Notes under the pieces: model-generated
Database searches by the model: none
What the model was told of the DNA's origin: nothing
The model's input: the letters and a program-made list of their open reading frames with translations, nothing else
Program-made: the position numbers and the translations under genes
Shown: positions 36,164 to 43,761 of the stretch, piece by piece
How the letters are laid out: each line of letters starts with the position of its first letter
Numbering within the stretch: the stretch's first letter is position 1
DNA from: JABWCQ01 sp964587105
Lineage (GTDB): Bacteria; Electryoneota; RPQS01
Reading direction: 5' to 3'
Assembly: GCA_964587105.1 (NCBI GenBank)
Contig: CAZPKG010000009.1
Location: 62,001 to 126,000 of the forward strand
DNA: 64,000 bases

Positions 36164-36712
36164 GTGAATGACCAATCCAAATCTCAAGGTGATCCGCTCA
36201 TTGACGCGTTGCAGACACTCTACAAAACACTTGCGCCCTTAGATGTTGAGCAGCAAGATCGTGTTCTCACGTCTCTTTATGCACTCTTAGGCAAACAAGT
36301 TCCAAAGACAGTGAGTAGTGGCGAAGTCGGATCGCAATTCAAGCAGCCGGGAGAGCGCCCAAAGTCAATTGCTGAATTCGTGGCATCAAAGAAACCGGGT
36401 ACAAATACACAGAGAATTGCTGTGTTTGCGTACTTTCATGAGCAAACTGAAGGTAAGCAGAAGTTTCAACGCGAAGACTTGCGACCTTACTTCGTAAATG
36501 CACGTCTTGGCGATCCTGGAAATAACTTCGGACGTGATTTTGACAACGCTGTTGGTAAAGGCTGGATTGCCGCAAAGGATGGAAGCTTTTATCTGACACA
36601 AACAGGAATCAATGTAGTAGAAGCGGGTTTCAATAATGAAAACTCGAGAACGTCAAGAACCAAAACTACAAAGAAATCCAAGCTTAAGGCCAAAAACAGA
36701 ACTGAAGAATAG
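36164..36712 (+). CDS. Cassette gene 2: small protein with winged-helix-like domain
   Basis: A 182-residue protein. GTG 36164 follows GGAGG by 6 nt, and the nearby ATG is out of frame. Residues 10-45 make a helical segment (LIDALQTLYKTLAPL, VLTSLYALLG) of a kind I associate with a widespread uncharacterised family. Residues 79-157 hold the shared domain (NTQRIAVFAYFHEQTEG, FQREDLRPYF, GKGWIAAKDG, FYLTQTGINVVE). The tail is Lys/Arg-rich (TKTTKKSKLKAKNR), which suggests nucleic acid contact. It lies 86 nt after gene 1. Confidence 0.8.
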   Translation: MNDQSKSQGDPLIDALQTLYKTLAPLDVEQQDRVLTSLYALLGKQVPKTVSSGEVGSQFKQPGERPKSIAEFVASKKPGTNTQRIAVFAYFHEQTEGKQKFQREDLRPYFVNARLGDPGNNFGRDFDNAVGKGWIAAKDGSFYLTQTGINVVEAGFNNENSRTSRTKTTKKSKLKAKNRTEE

Positions 36713-36750
36713 TGATACTCACATTCATGTCTCAAGCAAGGTAGCGAAGC

Positions 36751-37572
36751 ATGCTCAACAAAATTAGGGCCGACTTCAGTACAAGGTTTTCCTCTGTTCT
36801 CGTCGATGCATTGCTGTCATCCTACGAGGAAATCAAGCAAAACTATTTCCTTGGTAAGTATGAGCCTTCTGAACTTAACGGTGGTAAGTTCACAGAGGCG
36901 TGCTATCGTATGCTTGAAAGTGAGACTCAGAGAGGCAGCTATACGCCGATTGGAACTGCTATAAGTGACATAATAGGTAAACTGCGAAATCTTGAACAAC
37001 TTCCTACTGCCGGTGCCTTAGAGTCGTTCAGAATTACAATTCCTCGCACGTTGGTCGTTGTTTACAATATTCGAAATAAAAGAGGTGTTGGGCATTTAGG
37101 CGGAGACGTTAACCCAAATTACGCTGATTCTACGCTCCTCGTCACTTGTTGTGATTGGGTAATGGCTGAGCTTGTTAGAATTTACTATAGTTGCACATTG
37201 GATGAAGCGCAGGGTATAGTTGATACCCTTGTTCAGCGACCACTCAGCCTTGTGTATGAAATTACCGGGGTTCGGCGTGTGCTGTTGCCATCATTATCAC
37301 ACAGAAATCAAGTGTTGCTGTTGCTAGCACACTCACATCCTATTCCCATTCCAGAGATGGATCTCATTAGGTCAATAGAACCGAGCAACCCCACAGTATT
37401 TCGGTCGACGGTTCTAACCGCGCTTCATCGAGAACGTTTCATTGAATACAGCGGAAATGGGAAGAGTGGTAGTTGTGCAATTTCGCCAACTGGATTGAAA
37501 GTTGTCGAAGATAATTACGAAGATTGGTCAAAAAGCAATAAGGAATCAAAATGGAAAGTGAAAACAAAGTGA
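36751..37572 (+). CDS. Cassette gene 3: HEPN-like domain fused to winged-helix-like domain
   Basis: A 273-residue protein and the largest of the cassette. The N-terminal two thirds are helical and hold NIRNKRGVGHLGG, where Arg108-Asn109 and His115 fit the HEPN R-x4-6-H signature. Residues 184-257 (HRNQVLLLLAHSH, LTALHRERFIEY, CAISPTGLKVVEDNY) are the winged-helix-like domain seen in its neighbours. A HEPN ribonuclease with a DNA or protein-binding wing is a plausible effector, which is inference. ATG 36751 has no strong ribosome site, so it may depend on gene 2 translation. It overlaps gene 4. Confidence 0.75.
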   Translation: MLNKIRADFSTRFSSVLVDALLSSYEEIKQNYFLGKYEPSELNGGKFTEACYRMLESETQRGSYTPIGTAISDIIGKLRNLEQLPTAGALESFRITIPRTLVVVYNIRNKRGVGHLGGDVNPNYADSTLLVTCCDWVMAELVRIYYSCTLDEAQGIVDTLVQRPLSLVYEITGVRRVLLPSLSHRNQVLLLLAHSHPIPIPEMDLIRSIEPSNPTVFRSTVLTALHRERFIEYSGNGKSGSCAISPTGLKVVEDNYEDWSKSNKESKWKVKTK

Positions 37573-38036
37573 GGATTAACCTCACAACGCGCGAGTTTGA
37601 AGTATTTGGAAGTGAGAAGTTCGTGAATTCGTATGCCGACAAAGTGGAGGAGCTCTACTCCATGCTAAAGACGGCAATTCCACCCAAACGTAGCAATGGC
37701 ACCGCGGCAATTGAGAACATTTTGGACGAAAACGAGTCAAGTTCAATGGAGTTCGGTGAAATGCTTCATAAACTGACGGACTCGGCCACTGATGCTGACA
37801 AAATGTTGTTGGCAGGATGGTCTATTCAATCTCAAAGCTCAGACAATTCCTTTAATACAAAGGAAGCAAATGACCTTCTCAAGGATCAAGGTGTAAAACT
37901 CGTTAATGCTGCACAAGCTGTCAAATCCAACACCGACAAAAAACGAGTCTTTGTATTGCAAAAGGGACGATTTCGAGTAAGCAAGCTTGGGGTTGATCTA
38001 ATAATGCAATGGCTTTCAAGCGGTTCTAATATGTAG
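37551..38036 (+). CDS. Cassette gene 4: small protein with winged-helix-like domain
   Basis: A 161-residue protein starting inside the last 22 bp of gene 3, after AAGGA. Residues 5-40 (KVRINLTTREFEVFGSEKFV, then a helix) resemble the N terminus of gene 1. Residues 80-156 (TDADKMLLAGWSI, FNTKEANDLLKDQG, VFVLQKGRFRVSKLGVDLI) carry the shared domain. The overlap indicates tight coupling with the HEPN protein, as in toxin-antidote or effector-sensor pairs. No enzymatic motif. Confidence 0.8.
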   Translation: MESENKVRINLTTREFEVFGSEKFVNSYADKVEELYSMLKTAIPPKRSNGTAAIENILDENESSSMEFGEMLHKLTDSATDADKMLLAGWSIQSQSSDNSFNTKEANDLLKDQGVKLVNAAQAVKSNTDKKRVFVLQKGRFRVSKLGVDLIMQWLSSGSNM

Positions 38037-38081
38037 CTCAGAAGAATCCACTTAAATTCCAATCTCAGAGGAGACAAAGAA

Positions 38082-38219
38082 ATGGCAAAGGAAAGAAAGG
38101 TTAGTCGCGATGCAGGCACAGGACAATTCATCCCGAAAAGAGAAGCCGAGCGACGTCCCAACACAACCGTCACCGAAACGGTTCCGGTACGAAAGCCTGT
38201 CCCTAAGAAGGGCAAGTAA
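38082..38219 (+). CDS. Cassette gene 5: 45-aa basic protein
   Basis: A short gene, ATG 38082 to TAA 38219, with GAGGAG 9 nt upstream. The product is basic. It contains VSRDAGTGQFIPKREAERRP and then TTVTETVPVRKP, a pattern I have seen in many small proteins of unknown function near defence or mobile genes. It closes the cassette, 45 nt after gene 4 and just before a terminator. Composition (Lys, Arg, Pro, Thr) suggests an extended or disordered peptide. Confidence 0.75.
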   Translation: MAKERKVSRDAGTGQFIPKREAERRPNTTVTETVPVRKPVPKKGK

Positions 38220-38235
38220 AATGAGGCGACAAAAA

Positions 38236-38263
38236 GCGGGGCGAACCAAAAGGTTCGCCCCGC
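38236..38263. terminator. Rho-independent terminator of the cassette
   Basis: 12-bp stem GCGGGGCGAACC / GGTTCGCCCCGC with AAAA loop, A-run on the left and TTCATCTT on the right. It could act in both directions. Confidence 0.9.
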
Positions 38264-38362
38264 TTCATCTTATCCACTACCGTCGGCCTCTGGCCGTCAG
38301 CGGCTTTACAATCGTGGTGTGCTTCCCCTGCCGGAGGCAGGGAAGTAGTGAGGAAATTTTTC

Positions 38363-39184
38363 CTACTTCCCCTTCGCCAAAACAACCGTCTGCTTAATCC
38401 TAATCTCCTTCCCGCCGATTTGCCCGGGTGGCATGCCGCCGGGTTTCATTCTGCCGCCGCGCATTCCGCCGCCGAAGCCGTCATCACCGCCCCCCATTCC
38501 CATCGGCGGACGTTGATGATCACCCGCTTCGCGCATGTGCTCCGGTCTGTTCAGTTTCGGTACATTCAGTTCAAGAATCACCTCATCTCCGGCCTGAAGC
38601 CACGGCGCGAGCGAATCCAACGCAATCACAATCGAATGCGCCACCGTCGTCGCTTCGTATTTCGTTTCAGCTGTCACACCGAGCGCGCGGGCTTCATCGA
38701 GACTCACCATGCGGCTTGCCGATTTCTTGCTCAACAACTCGACGTCTTTGGGCCGCGTGTCCATTTGATCGAGTGTTTTATCCTTCATGGTTTGGCCGGG
38801 CGGCAAGACAAAATTCTTCGGCGGACCGCCGGGGCCGTGCATCGCCGGATAGCGCAAGCCAACAGTTTCCTTTTTGTTCTTAGGATTCGTGAGCCAGAGC
38901 GTTACACCGCCCATCTCGATCTGCTGCCTGAGCGCTTCATCGCTCGTCTGCACAGCGAGTAAGAGTTGTTCATCGTCATTGGCAATCACAAACCGAGCCT
39001 GCACGTCTTTGATGCGCAGGCCTTTTAGTTCAGAAAAGTCCGGCTTGCCGTTGATATCCGTCGTCGCGTCATGCCACTCGGCTTTGATCGGCTCCGATGA
39101 ATTACAATTGATAAAAACTAAAGAAAGCGCAAATAAAAGTGTATAGACACTTAGGCGAGTTAAGAAAACTGCGGTGCGGTACAT
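38363..39184 (-). CDS. Secreted or membrane-anchored protein with Gly/Met-rich tail
   Basis: About 273 residues from ATG 39184; a start 12 codons upstream is possible. A signal sequence (LSVYTLLFALSLVFINC) ends in Cys, which could be lipidated, though the lipobox is poor. The core has KAEWHDATTDINGKPDFSELKG and LLLAVQTSDEALRQQI, typical of a carbohydrate-binding CBM9-like/DOMON beta sandwich in secreted proteins. The C-terminal region is Gly/Met/Pro-rich (GMGGGDDGFGGGMRGG). Function unknown; perhaps on the cell surface. Confidence 0.7.
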   Translation of the reverse strand: MYRTAVFLTRLSVYTLLFALSLVFINCNSSEPIKAEWHDATTDINGKPDFSELKGLRIKDVQARFVIANDDEQLLLAVQTSDEALRQQIEMGGVTLWLTNPKNKKETVGLRYPAMHGPGGPPKNFVLPPGQTMKDKTLDQMDTRPKDVELLSKKSASRMVSLDEARALGVTAETKYEATTVAHSIVIALDSLAPWLQAGDEVILELNVPKLNRPEHMREAGDHQRPPMGMGGGDDGFGGGMRGGRMKPGGMPPGQIGGKEIRIKQTVVLAKGK

Positions 39185-39305
39185 GAGTCGTTTCTGAGGG
39201 TTGCATGGCTGGATAGTCATAGCTTAGACGCGCAAGCTCGCAAATAGTTTACTCAGCGCTCTTTTTGCTCCGCATTTTTCTTTTTATTCAATTTATCTGC
39301 CCCCC

Positions 39306-39334
39306 TTGACTCTTTTTTGAACATATGTTATATT
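39306..39334 (+). promoter_or_regulatory. Promoter of the DUF1579 genes
   Basis: TTGACT (39306-39311), 17-nt spacer, TATATT (39329-39334). Confidence 0.7.
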
Positions 39335-39373
39335 ACTCAAAATTCATAAAAATTCATTTAGAAGAGGTGTCAG

Positions 39374-39967
39374 ATGAAGAAGCTCAATCTGCTTGTTCTG
39401 GCTGGAGTTATGTGCTGTTTTGGAGCCGGTTTTGCTGCCGAGGGGGGTGCGCCGTCCATGGAGGAAATCATGAAGGCCTGCGCTGATGCGGCCAAGGTCG
39501 GGCCTGAACACTTGGCAATTGCCAAGTCCGCTGGAGATTGGGATTGCGTCGTCAAGATGTGGATGGATCCTACTCAGCCGCCGATGGAGTCAAAAGGCTC
39601 GGAGACCTGCAAAATGGAGATGGGCGGTCGCATGTGTGTCTGCAATTTCACCGGCGACATGATGGGCACGCCTTTCCATGGTCAAAGCCAAATGGGCTAC
39701 TCTAATTTCGCCAAGAAGTACTGGGTTACTTGGACCGACGACATGAGCACGGGTATGATGTATGCCGAAGGAACTGCCAGCCCGGATGGCAAGACGATTA
39801 CGCTGCTCGGCACATATGACGACCCGATGTCCAATACGCAGGACAAACCGTGGAAGCAAGTCATGACGGCGGTTGATGACGATCACTATCTCTTCTCTGC
39901 GTACGAAAAAGTCGGTACTCCCGAAGAGTACAAGTCGATGGAAATTGCTTACACTCGCAAGAAATAA
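39374..39967 (+). CDS. DUF1579 family secreted protein, paralogue 1
   Basis: A 197-residue protein. A signal peptide (LVLAGVMCCFGAGFAA) is followed by the DUF1579 domain: AGDWDCVVKMWMDP, GGRMCVCNFTGDMMGTPFHGQSQMGYSN (in parts), and YEKVGTPEEYKSMEIAYTR. The family forms a lipocalin-like beta barrel of unknown function, often in the periplasm. It has two paralogues right behind it, an array made by tandem duplication. Met is unusually common. Confidence 0.88.
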   Translation: MKKLNLLVLAGVMCCFGAGFAAEGGAPSMEEIMKACADAAKVGPEHLAIAKSAGDWDCVVKMWMDPTQPPMESKGSETCKMEMGGRMCVCNFTGDMMGTPFHGQSQMGYSNFAKKYWVTWTDDMSTGMMYAEGTASPDGKTITLLGTYDDPMSNTQDKPWKQVMTAVDDDHYLFSAYEKVGTPEEYKSMEIAYTRKK

Positions 39968-39994
39968 TCATTTAAACATAATCAGAGGTTACGC

Positions 39995-40588
39995 ATGAAG
40001 AAGATCGCATTAGCATCGTTGGTGCTGCTTTGTTTAGTCGGCAGCGCATTTGCCGCCGAAGGCACAGGCATGTCCGAAGAGGAAATGATGAAGAAGTGGA
40101 TGGAAGTCGCCAGCCCCAAGGCCGAGCATGAGATGCTTGCCAAAGGAGTCGGCGAATGGAATTGTGCCATGAAGTTCTGGATGGGCCCCGGTGCGCCGGA
40201 GCAGACCGCCAGCGGATCATGCACCGAAACACTCGTTAACGGCGGTCGCGCACTGAACGAATCGTTCAACGGGATGATGATGGGAATGCCGTTTGAAGGT
40301 CACGGCATGTCGGGCTACGACAATTTCAACAAGGTCTATTGGTCAACGTGGACGGACAACATGTCCACCTCGATGATGTACATGGAAGGCACCAGCACGG
40401 ACGGCGGCAAGACCATCACCTTCAACTCCACGATGGATGAACCCGTGATGGGCGTGAAAGATAAGCCCGTGCGCTTCGTGTCAAGATGGGTTGATGACAA
40501 CACCCGCGTGCTCGAAAGCTGGGACGAAGTCGGTACGCCGAACGAATTCAAAGCGATGGAAATCACCTACACGCGCAAGCCGAAGTAG
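39995..40588 (+). CDS. DUF1579 family secreted protein, paralogue 2
   Basis: A 197-residue protein, the same length as its neighbour. A signal peptide (ALASLVLLCLVGSAFAA), then VGEWNCAMKFWMGP, GRALNESFNGMMMGMPFEG, STWTDNMSTSMMYMEG and WDEVGTPNEFKAMEITYTR. It lies 27 nt after paralogue 1 with AGAGG upstream and is probably on the same message. It is clearly closer to paralogue 1 than to paralogue 3. Ligand unknown. Confidence 0.88.
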   Translation: MKKIALASLVLLCLVGSAFAAEGTGMSEEEMMKKWMEVASPKAEHEMLAKGVGEWNCAMKFWMGPGAPEQTASGSCTETLVNGGRALNESFNGMMMGMPFEGHGMSGYDNFNKVYWSTWTDNMSTSMMYMEGTSTDGGKTITFNSTMDEPVMGVKDKPVRFVSRWVDDNTRVLESWDEVGTPNEFKAMEITYTRKPK

Positions 40589-40701
40589 TGCTTTGTTTGT
40601 AGGGGCGGATGGCGATCCGCCCGCGTCAGACAAGATCGATATATTCAAGGGGCGGCAGTCGTGCCGCCCCTATTGTCTTTAATAATCCGAAAGGGAGTAC
40701 G

Positions 40702-41196
40702 ATGACTGAACAAGAGATGATGGAAAACTGGATGCGCAACGCCACGCCTGGGCCGCAGCACGCCAAGCTTGCCAAGGAAGCCGGTGAATACGAAGTCAGT
40801 ATGGTCGAGCGCGGACAGCCGATGACAGGTCATGCGAAGATCGAGATGATTCTCGATGGCCGCGTGCAAGTGCAGCACTTCACGATGGACTACAACGGTA
40901 TGCCGTTCAAAGGATTCGGTATGACCGGTTTTGATAACTTCACCCAGCGCTATTGGTTCACGTGGAATGATAACATGTCCACCGGACTTTATTCGCTCTA
41001 TGGCGTCGAAGAAGACGGCGGCAAGCGCATCGTCTTTCAGGGAAAGATGGACAAGCCCGGCCTGAACATGAAGCAATGTGACACCAAGCACGTCTTCACC
41101 TACTTGAATGACAACGAATTCAAGATGGAAATCTGGGACTTCCCCGGCACTCCCGATGAGAAGAAGACGATGGACATGACCTACAAGCGCAAGTAG
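40702..41196 (+). CDS. DUF1579 family protein, paralogue 3, without signal peptide
   Basis: A 164-residue protein from ATG 40702, with AAAGGGAG upstream. It starts MTEQEMMENWMRNATPGPQH, so the signal peptide of its two paralogues is missing. The domain itself is intact (AGEYEVSMVERGQ, FTMDYNGMPFKGFGMTG, TWNDNMSTGLYSLYG, WDFPGTPDEKKTMDMTYKR). Cytoplasmic location is therefore likely. The gap before it carries two palindromes around 40603-40625 and 40650-40672. A longer frame runs through them but has no ribosome site. Confidence 0.85.
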   Translation: MTEQEMMENWMRNATPGPQHAKLAKEAGEYEVSMVERGQPMTGHAKIEMILDGRVQVQHFTMDYNGMPFKGFGMTGFDNFTQRYWFTWNDNMSTGLYSLYGVEEDGGKRIVFQGKMDKPGLNMKQCDTKHVFTYLNDNEFKMEIWDFPGTPDEKKTMDMTYKRK

Positions 41197-41221
41197 ATTT
41201 CGATAACGGATCAATAAAAAG

Positions 41222-41249
41222 GCGGGGCGAACCAAATGGTTCGCCCCGC
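41222..41249. terminator. Rho-independent terminator
   Basis: 12-bp stem GCGGGGCGAACC / GGTTCGCCCCGC, AAAT loop, A-run left, TTAATTT right. Same stem as 38236. Confidence 0.9.
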
Positions 41250-41310
41250 TTAATTTATCCTAACCGCAAATCTCAAGCATTTGCGTCAGCGCATCGACGT
41301 AATCAGGCAC

Positions 41311-41349
41311 CGCCGAGTCGGGTTAAGGTCCGCCGCAACCCGACCGGAA
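41311..41349 (+). repeat. REP-like palindromic repeat, family A
   Basis: CGCCGAGTCGGGTTAAGG, then GCAACCCGACCGGAA. Compared with the other copies, the stem has a paired change (GTCGGG/CCCGAC for GCCGGG/CCCGGC), so the hairpin is kept. Confidence 0.8.
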
Positions 41350-41360
41350 CGTGTAGCAGC

Positions 41361-43568
41361 TTACTTCAACAGCATCAACTTGTGTGTGCTGTGGAAGACG
41401 CCGGACTGAACGCGCGCGAAGTACATACCGGACGGCAGATCAGCGCCGCCGAATTGCACGGTATGATAGCCTGCTTGCATACGGCCCATGTTCATCTCAC
41501 GAACCAACTGGCCCGCGATGTTGAACACCAAAATACGCGTATCCGAGGCCTGTGGTACCGCGATGCGGAAATTGGTCTGCGGGTTAAACGGATTCGGGAA
41601 CACCTTGACGGCAAACTCCGTCGGAATTTCGGCATTCTCGCCAACCGGCAGCGGACCACGAATCGAACCGCCCGACTGACCTGAACCCCAGCGACCGCTA
41701 CCATCGCAAGTCGGGTGCGACAAGCCAAAGCCCGTCACGGTTTCGCCAGCGCCTGCGGCAACTGTCGAAGAGTAAACAATTGAATCAAGTCCGTTCACTA
41801 CAACCGTCCAGCCCGTCGGTGCCGTCGCAGTGGTGCCTTCGCAATAGTCGCGAATCACAACGCGGTTCAAGCAACCCGTCAACACGGTCATCGAGTAGGT
41901 CCAGTTCGGCGGACCGGCCGTCACGAGCGTAAACGTCGCTGTACCCGTTCCTGCGGCCAAGCGTGTTCCACCGTTACCCGTTGCAACAGCGCCAGTACCG
42001 CACTCGTTGATACCAACGACTGTATAGGTTCTGGTCTGTCCTGCAACTGCGGTAAAATCATCATACACGTTGACGTCACCGGCAACCGTACCGATTTCCA
42101 CGTTCTGACGACGGATGCTGTAGCTGTCAGCTTCCGGCAAGTCAGTCCACGTTACATGAACACGGTCACACAGGTTATCCGAAGCAACAATACCCGTCAC
42201 CTGCGCCGGCGGTCCAAGGCGCGTGCCCGAGACACCAGGATTCGGCTGAAGCGTGCCATTGCCGCAGAGATTCTTGGCACGAACTTGGAAAGTTCCAGTG
42301 CCCACGGGAGCCGCATAGCAGAACGTGAAGTTCGGGCCACCAACGTTATCAACCGCGCCCGCACGTGCGTTGTTGCGGAAAATTTCGAATGAATCCGCAT
42401 CTGCACAAGTAGCCGTCCACGTAATACAAACTTCATCGCAATCGTCATCCGATGCGTCAACGTTCGTAATCGTACAATTCGGACCGGCACCCGCCGCGCC
42501 GTTGTCGCAAGAGCGTACGCCTTCTGCATGAACTTCCGGCGCACTGAAGCACGTCGGCGAAGTTCCGGCCACGCAGTAGTTCGCGGTACCCGGCAGTGGT
42601 GAGTTATCAAAATACTGCTCTTGGAAACCCGCGTTGTGGTTGTCCATAGTGGTCAGCAAAACATCATTACGATAGATCCTGAACGAGTCAAGGCCAAGCA
42701 CCGTGTTGACCGTCCATCTAACTTCCACGCGACCGCACTGATCATCCGAAGCCGTCATGTTCTGCGGCGTCGGCGGAGTTACAACCTTGCGTCCAGTTGT
42801 CGTGATTCTCGTCGAGTAAGCCGTATCGGCATCTTGCCCTGTGCCGCAAATGCGAAATGCGCGCACACCGTAGGTGTGATCCTGACCACCAACACTCTGA
42901 GTATCAACATAGCGCGTGTTCGCCGCGCCGGAAATGTAATGGTAAGGTTCTTCGTTGTCAATCAAGACGCGATAACCAGCGATATTGTCCTGAATATGAG
43001 TCCACGTCACAACGATTGAATCACATCCGCCAACTGTTGCGGATAAGTTTTCCACAGACGGCGGATTCGGACAGCCGGCGCACTCACCTGTGAAGCAAGT
43101 AAACGGAATTTCGCCTTCGCCTTCACCGAAGAGATAGGTGTTCAAACCTGTCTCAATGATAAACGCGGCGCTCTGCCAGTAAATTCCTTGGCCGGGCAAA
43201 CAGACGCGCAGCCAGTACGACGGATTTCCTGTCACGCCAGGAACCGGAATACCGGAAGCCATAGTAAACATCGGGTCAGTCAAGAAGCCGCCCGGAAAAT
43301 CAAACTCGCCACCGTTAAGTTCAAACTGGTTGAAGTTAACCTGTAAAAAGCCGGGGCCCTCGGTCGGCTGCCTGTCATCAGGCGTCGGGCCATCACCGAG
43401 CGAGTCCCACATAATCTGGACGGTTGAACCGTCCGGTACGAAATCGCCGCTGCCGCAACCAAGCGTTAATGCTTGGCTGAAGTTAGCAAGCTCGGCATTA
43501 AACTGCGCGTTCGCGACAGTCGCTCCCAGCAGCATGCAAAACATTAAAAAAGCAAATCTTAGACGCAT
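41361..43568 (-). CDS. Large secreted protein with Fn3-like repeats and type IX sorting domain
   Basis: About 735 residues. ATG 43568 has AGGAG 6 nt upstream, so I prefer it over GTG 43571. A signal peptide (FAFLMFCMLLGATVANA) leads to a beta-rich domain. Then come four to five Fn3-like repeats, each opening with the pattern C(D/G)xVxVxWT (CDSIVVTWT, CGRVEVRWT, CDEVCITWT, CDRVHVTWT). The C terminus has VFPNPFNPQTNFRI, LVREMNMG and GMYFARVQSG, a Por-type sorting domain. Surface adhesin-like architecture with no enzymatic domain. Confidence 0.87.
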   Translation of the reverse strand: MRLRFAFLMFCMLLGATVANAQFNAELANFSQALTLGCGSGDFVPDGSTVQIMWDSLGDGPTPDDRQPTEGPGFLQVNFNQFELNGGEFDFPGGFLTDPMFTMASGIPVPGVTGNPSYWLRVCLPGQGIYWQSAAFIIETGLNTYLFGEGEGEIPFTCFTGECAGCPNPPSVENLSATVGGCDSIVVTWTHIQDNIAGYRVLIDNEEPYHYISGAANTRYVDTQSVGGQDHTYGVRAFRICGTGQDADTAYSTRITTTGRKVVTPPTPQNMTASDDQCGRVEVRWTVNTVLGLDSFRIYRNDVLLTTMDNHNAGFQEQYFDNSPLPGTANYCVAGTSPTCFSAPEVHAEGVRSCDNGAAGAGPNCTITNVDASDDDCDEVCITWTATCADADSFEIFRNNARAGAVDNVGGPNFTFCYAAPVGTGTFQVRAKNLCGNGTLQPNPGVSGTRLGPPAQVTGIVASDNLCDRVHVTWTDLPEADSYSIRRQNVEIGTVAGDVNVYDDFTAVAGQTRTYTVVGINECGTGAVATGNGGTRLAAGTGTATFTLVTAGPPNWTYSMTVLTGCLNRVVIRDYCEGTTATAPTGWTVVVNGLDSIVYSSTVAAGAGETVTGFGLSHPTCDGSGRWGSGQSGGSIRGPLPVGENAEIPTEFAVKVFPNPFNPQTNFRIAVPQASDTRILVFNIAGQLVREMNMGRMQAGYHTVQFGGADLPSGMYFARVQSGVFHSTHKLMLLK

Positions 43569-43613
43569 CACGAACTCCTGTTTGGTCGAGACATGTTATG
43601 AGGATAATGCGAT

Positions 43614-43642
43614 AATTTAGAACATATCATCTGAAAAGTCAA
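43614..43642 (-). promoter_or_regulatory. Promoter of the 41361-43568 gene
   Basis: On minus: TTGACT (43637-43642), 17-nt spacer, TAAATT (43614-43619). Confidence 0.7.
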
Positions 43643-43761
43643 CTCAAACTCACTCAATTTCCTGAAGTTAAGACCATTTTTGTCCGGTCTTGACACTCCG
43701 AAAACATAGTGAGTTAAGAGTAGATTATTCAGAAATGTAGGAAGAGGGAAACAAAGAGAGG

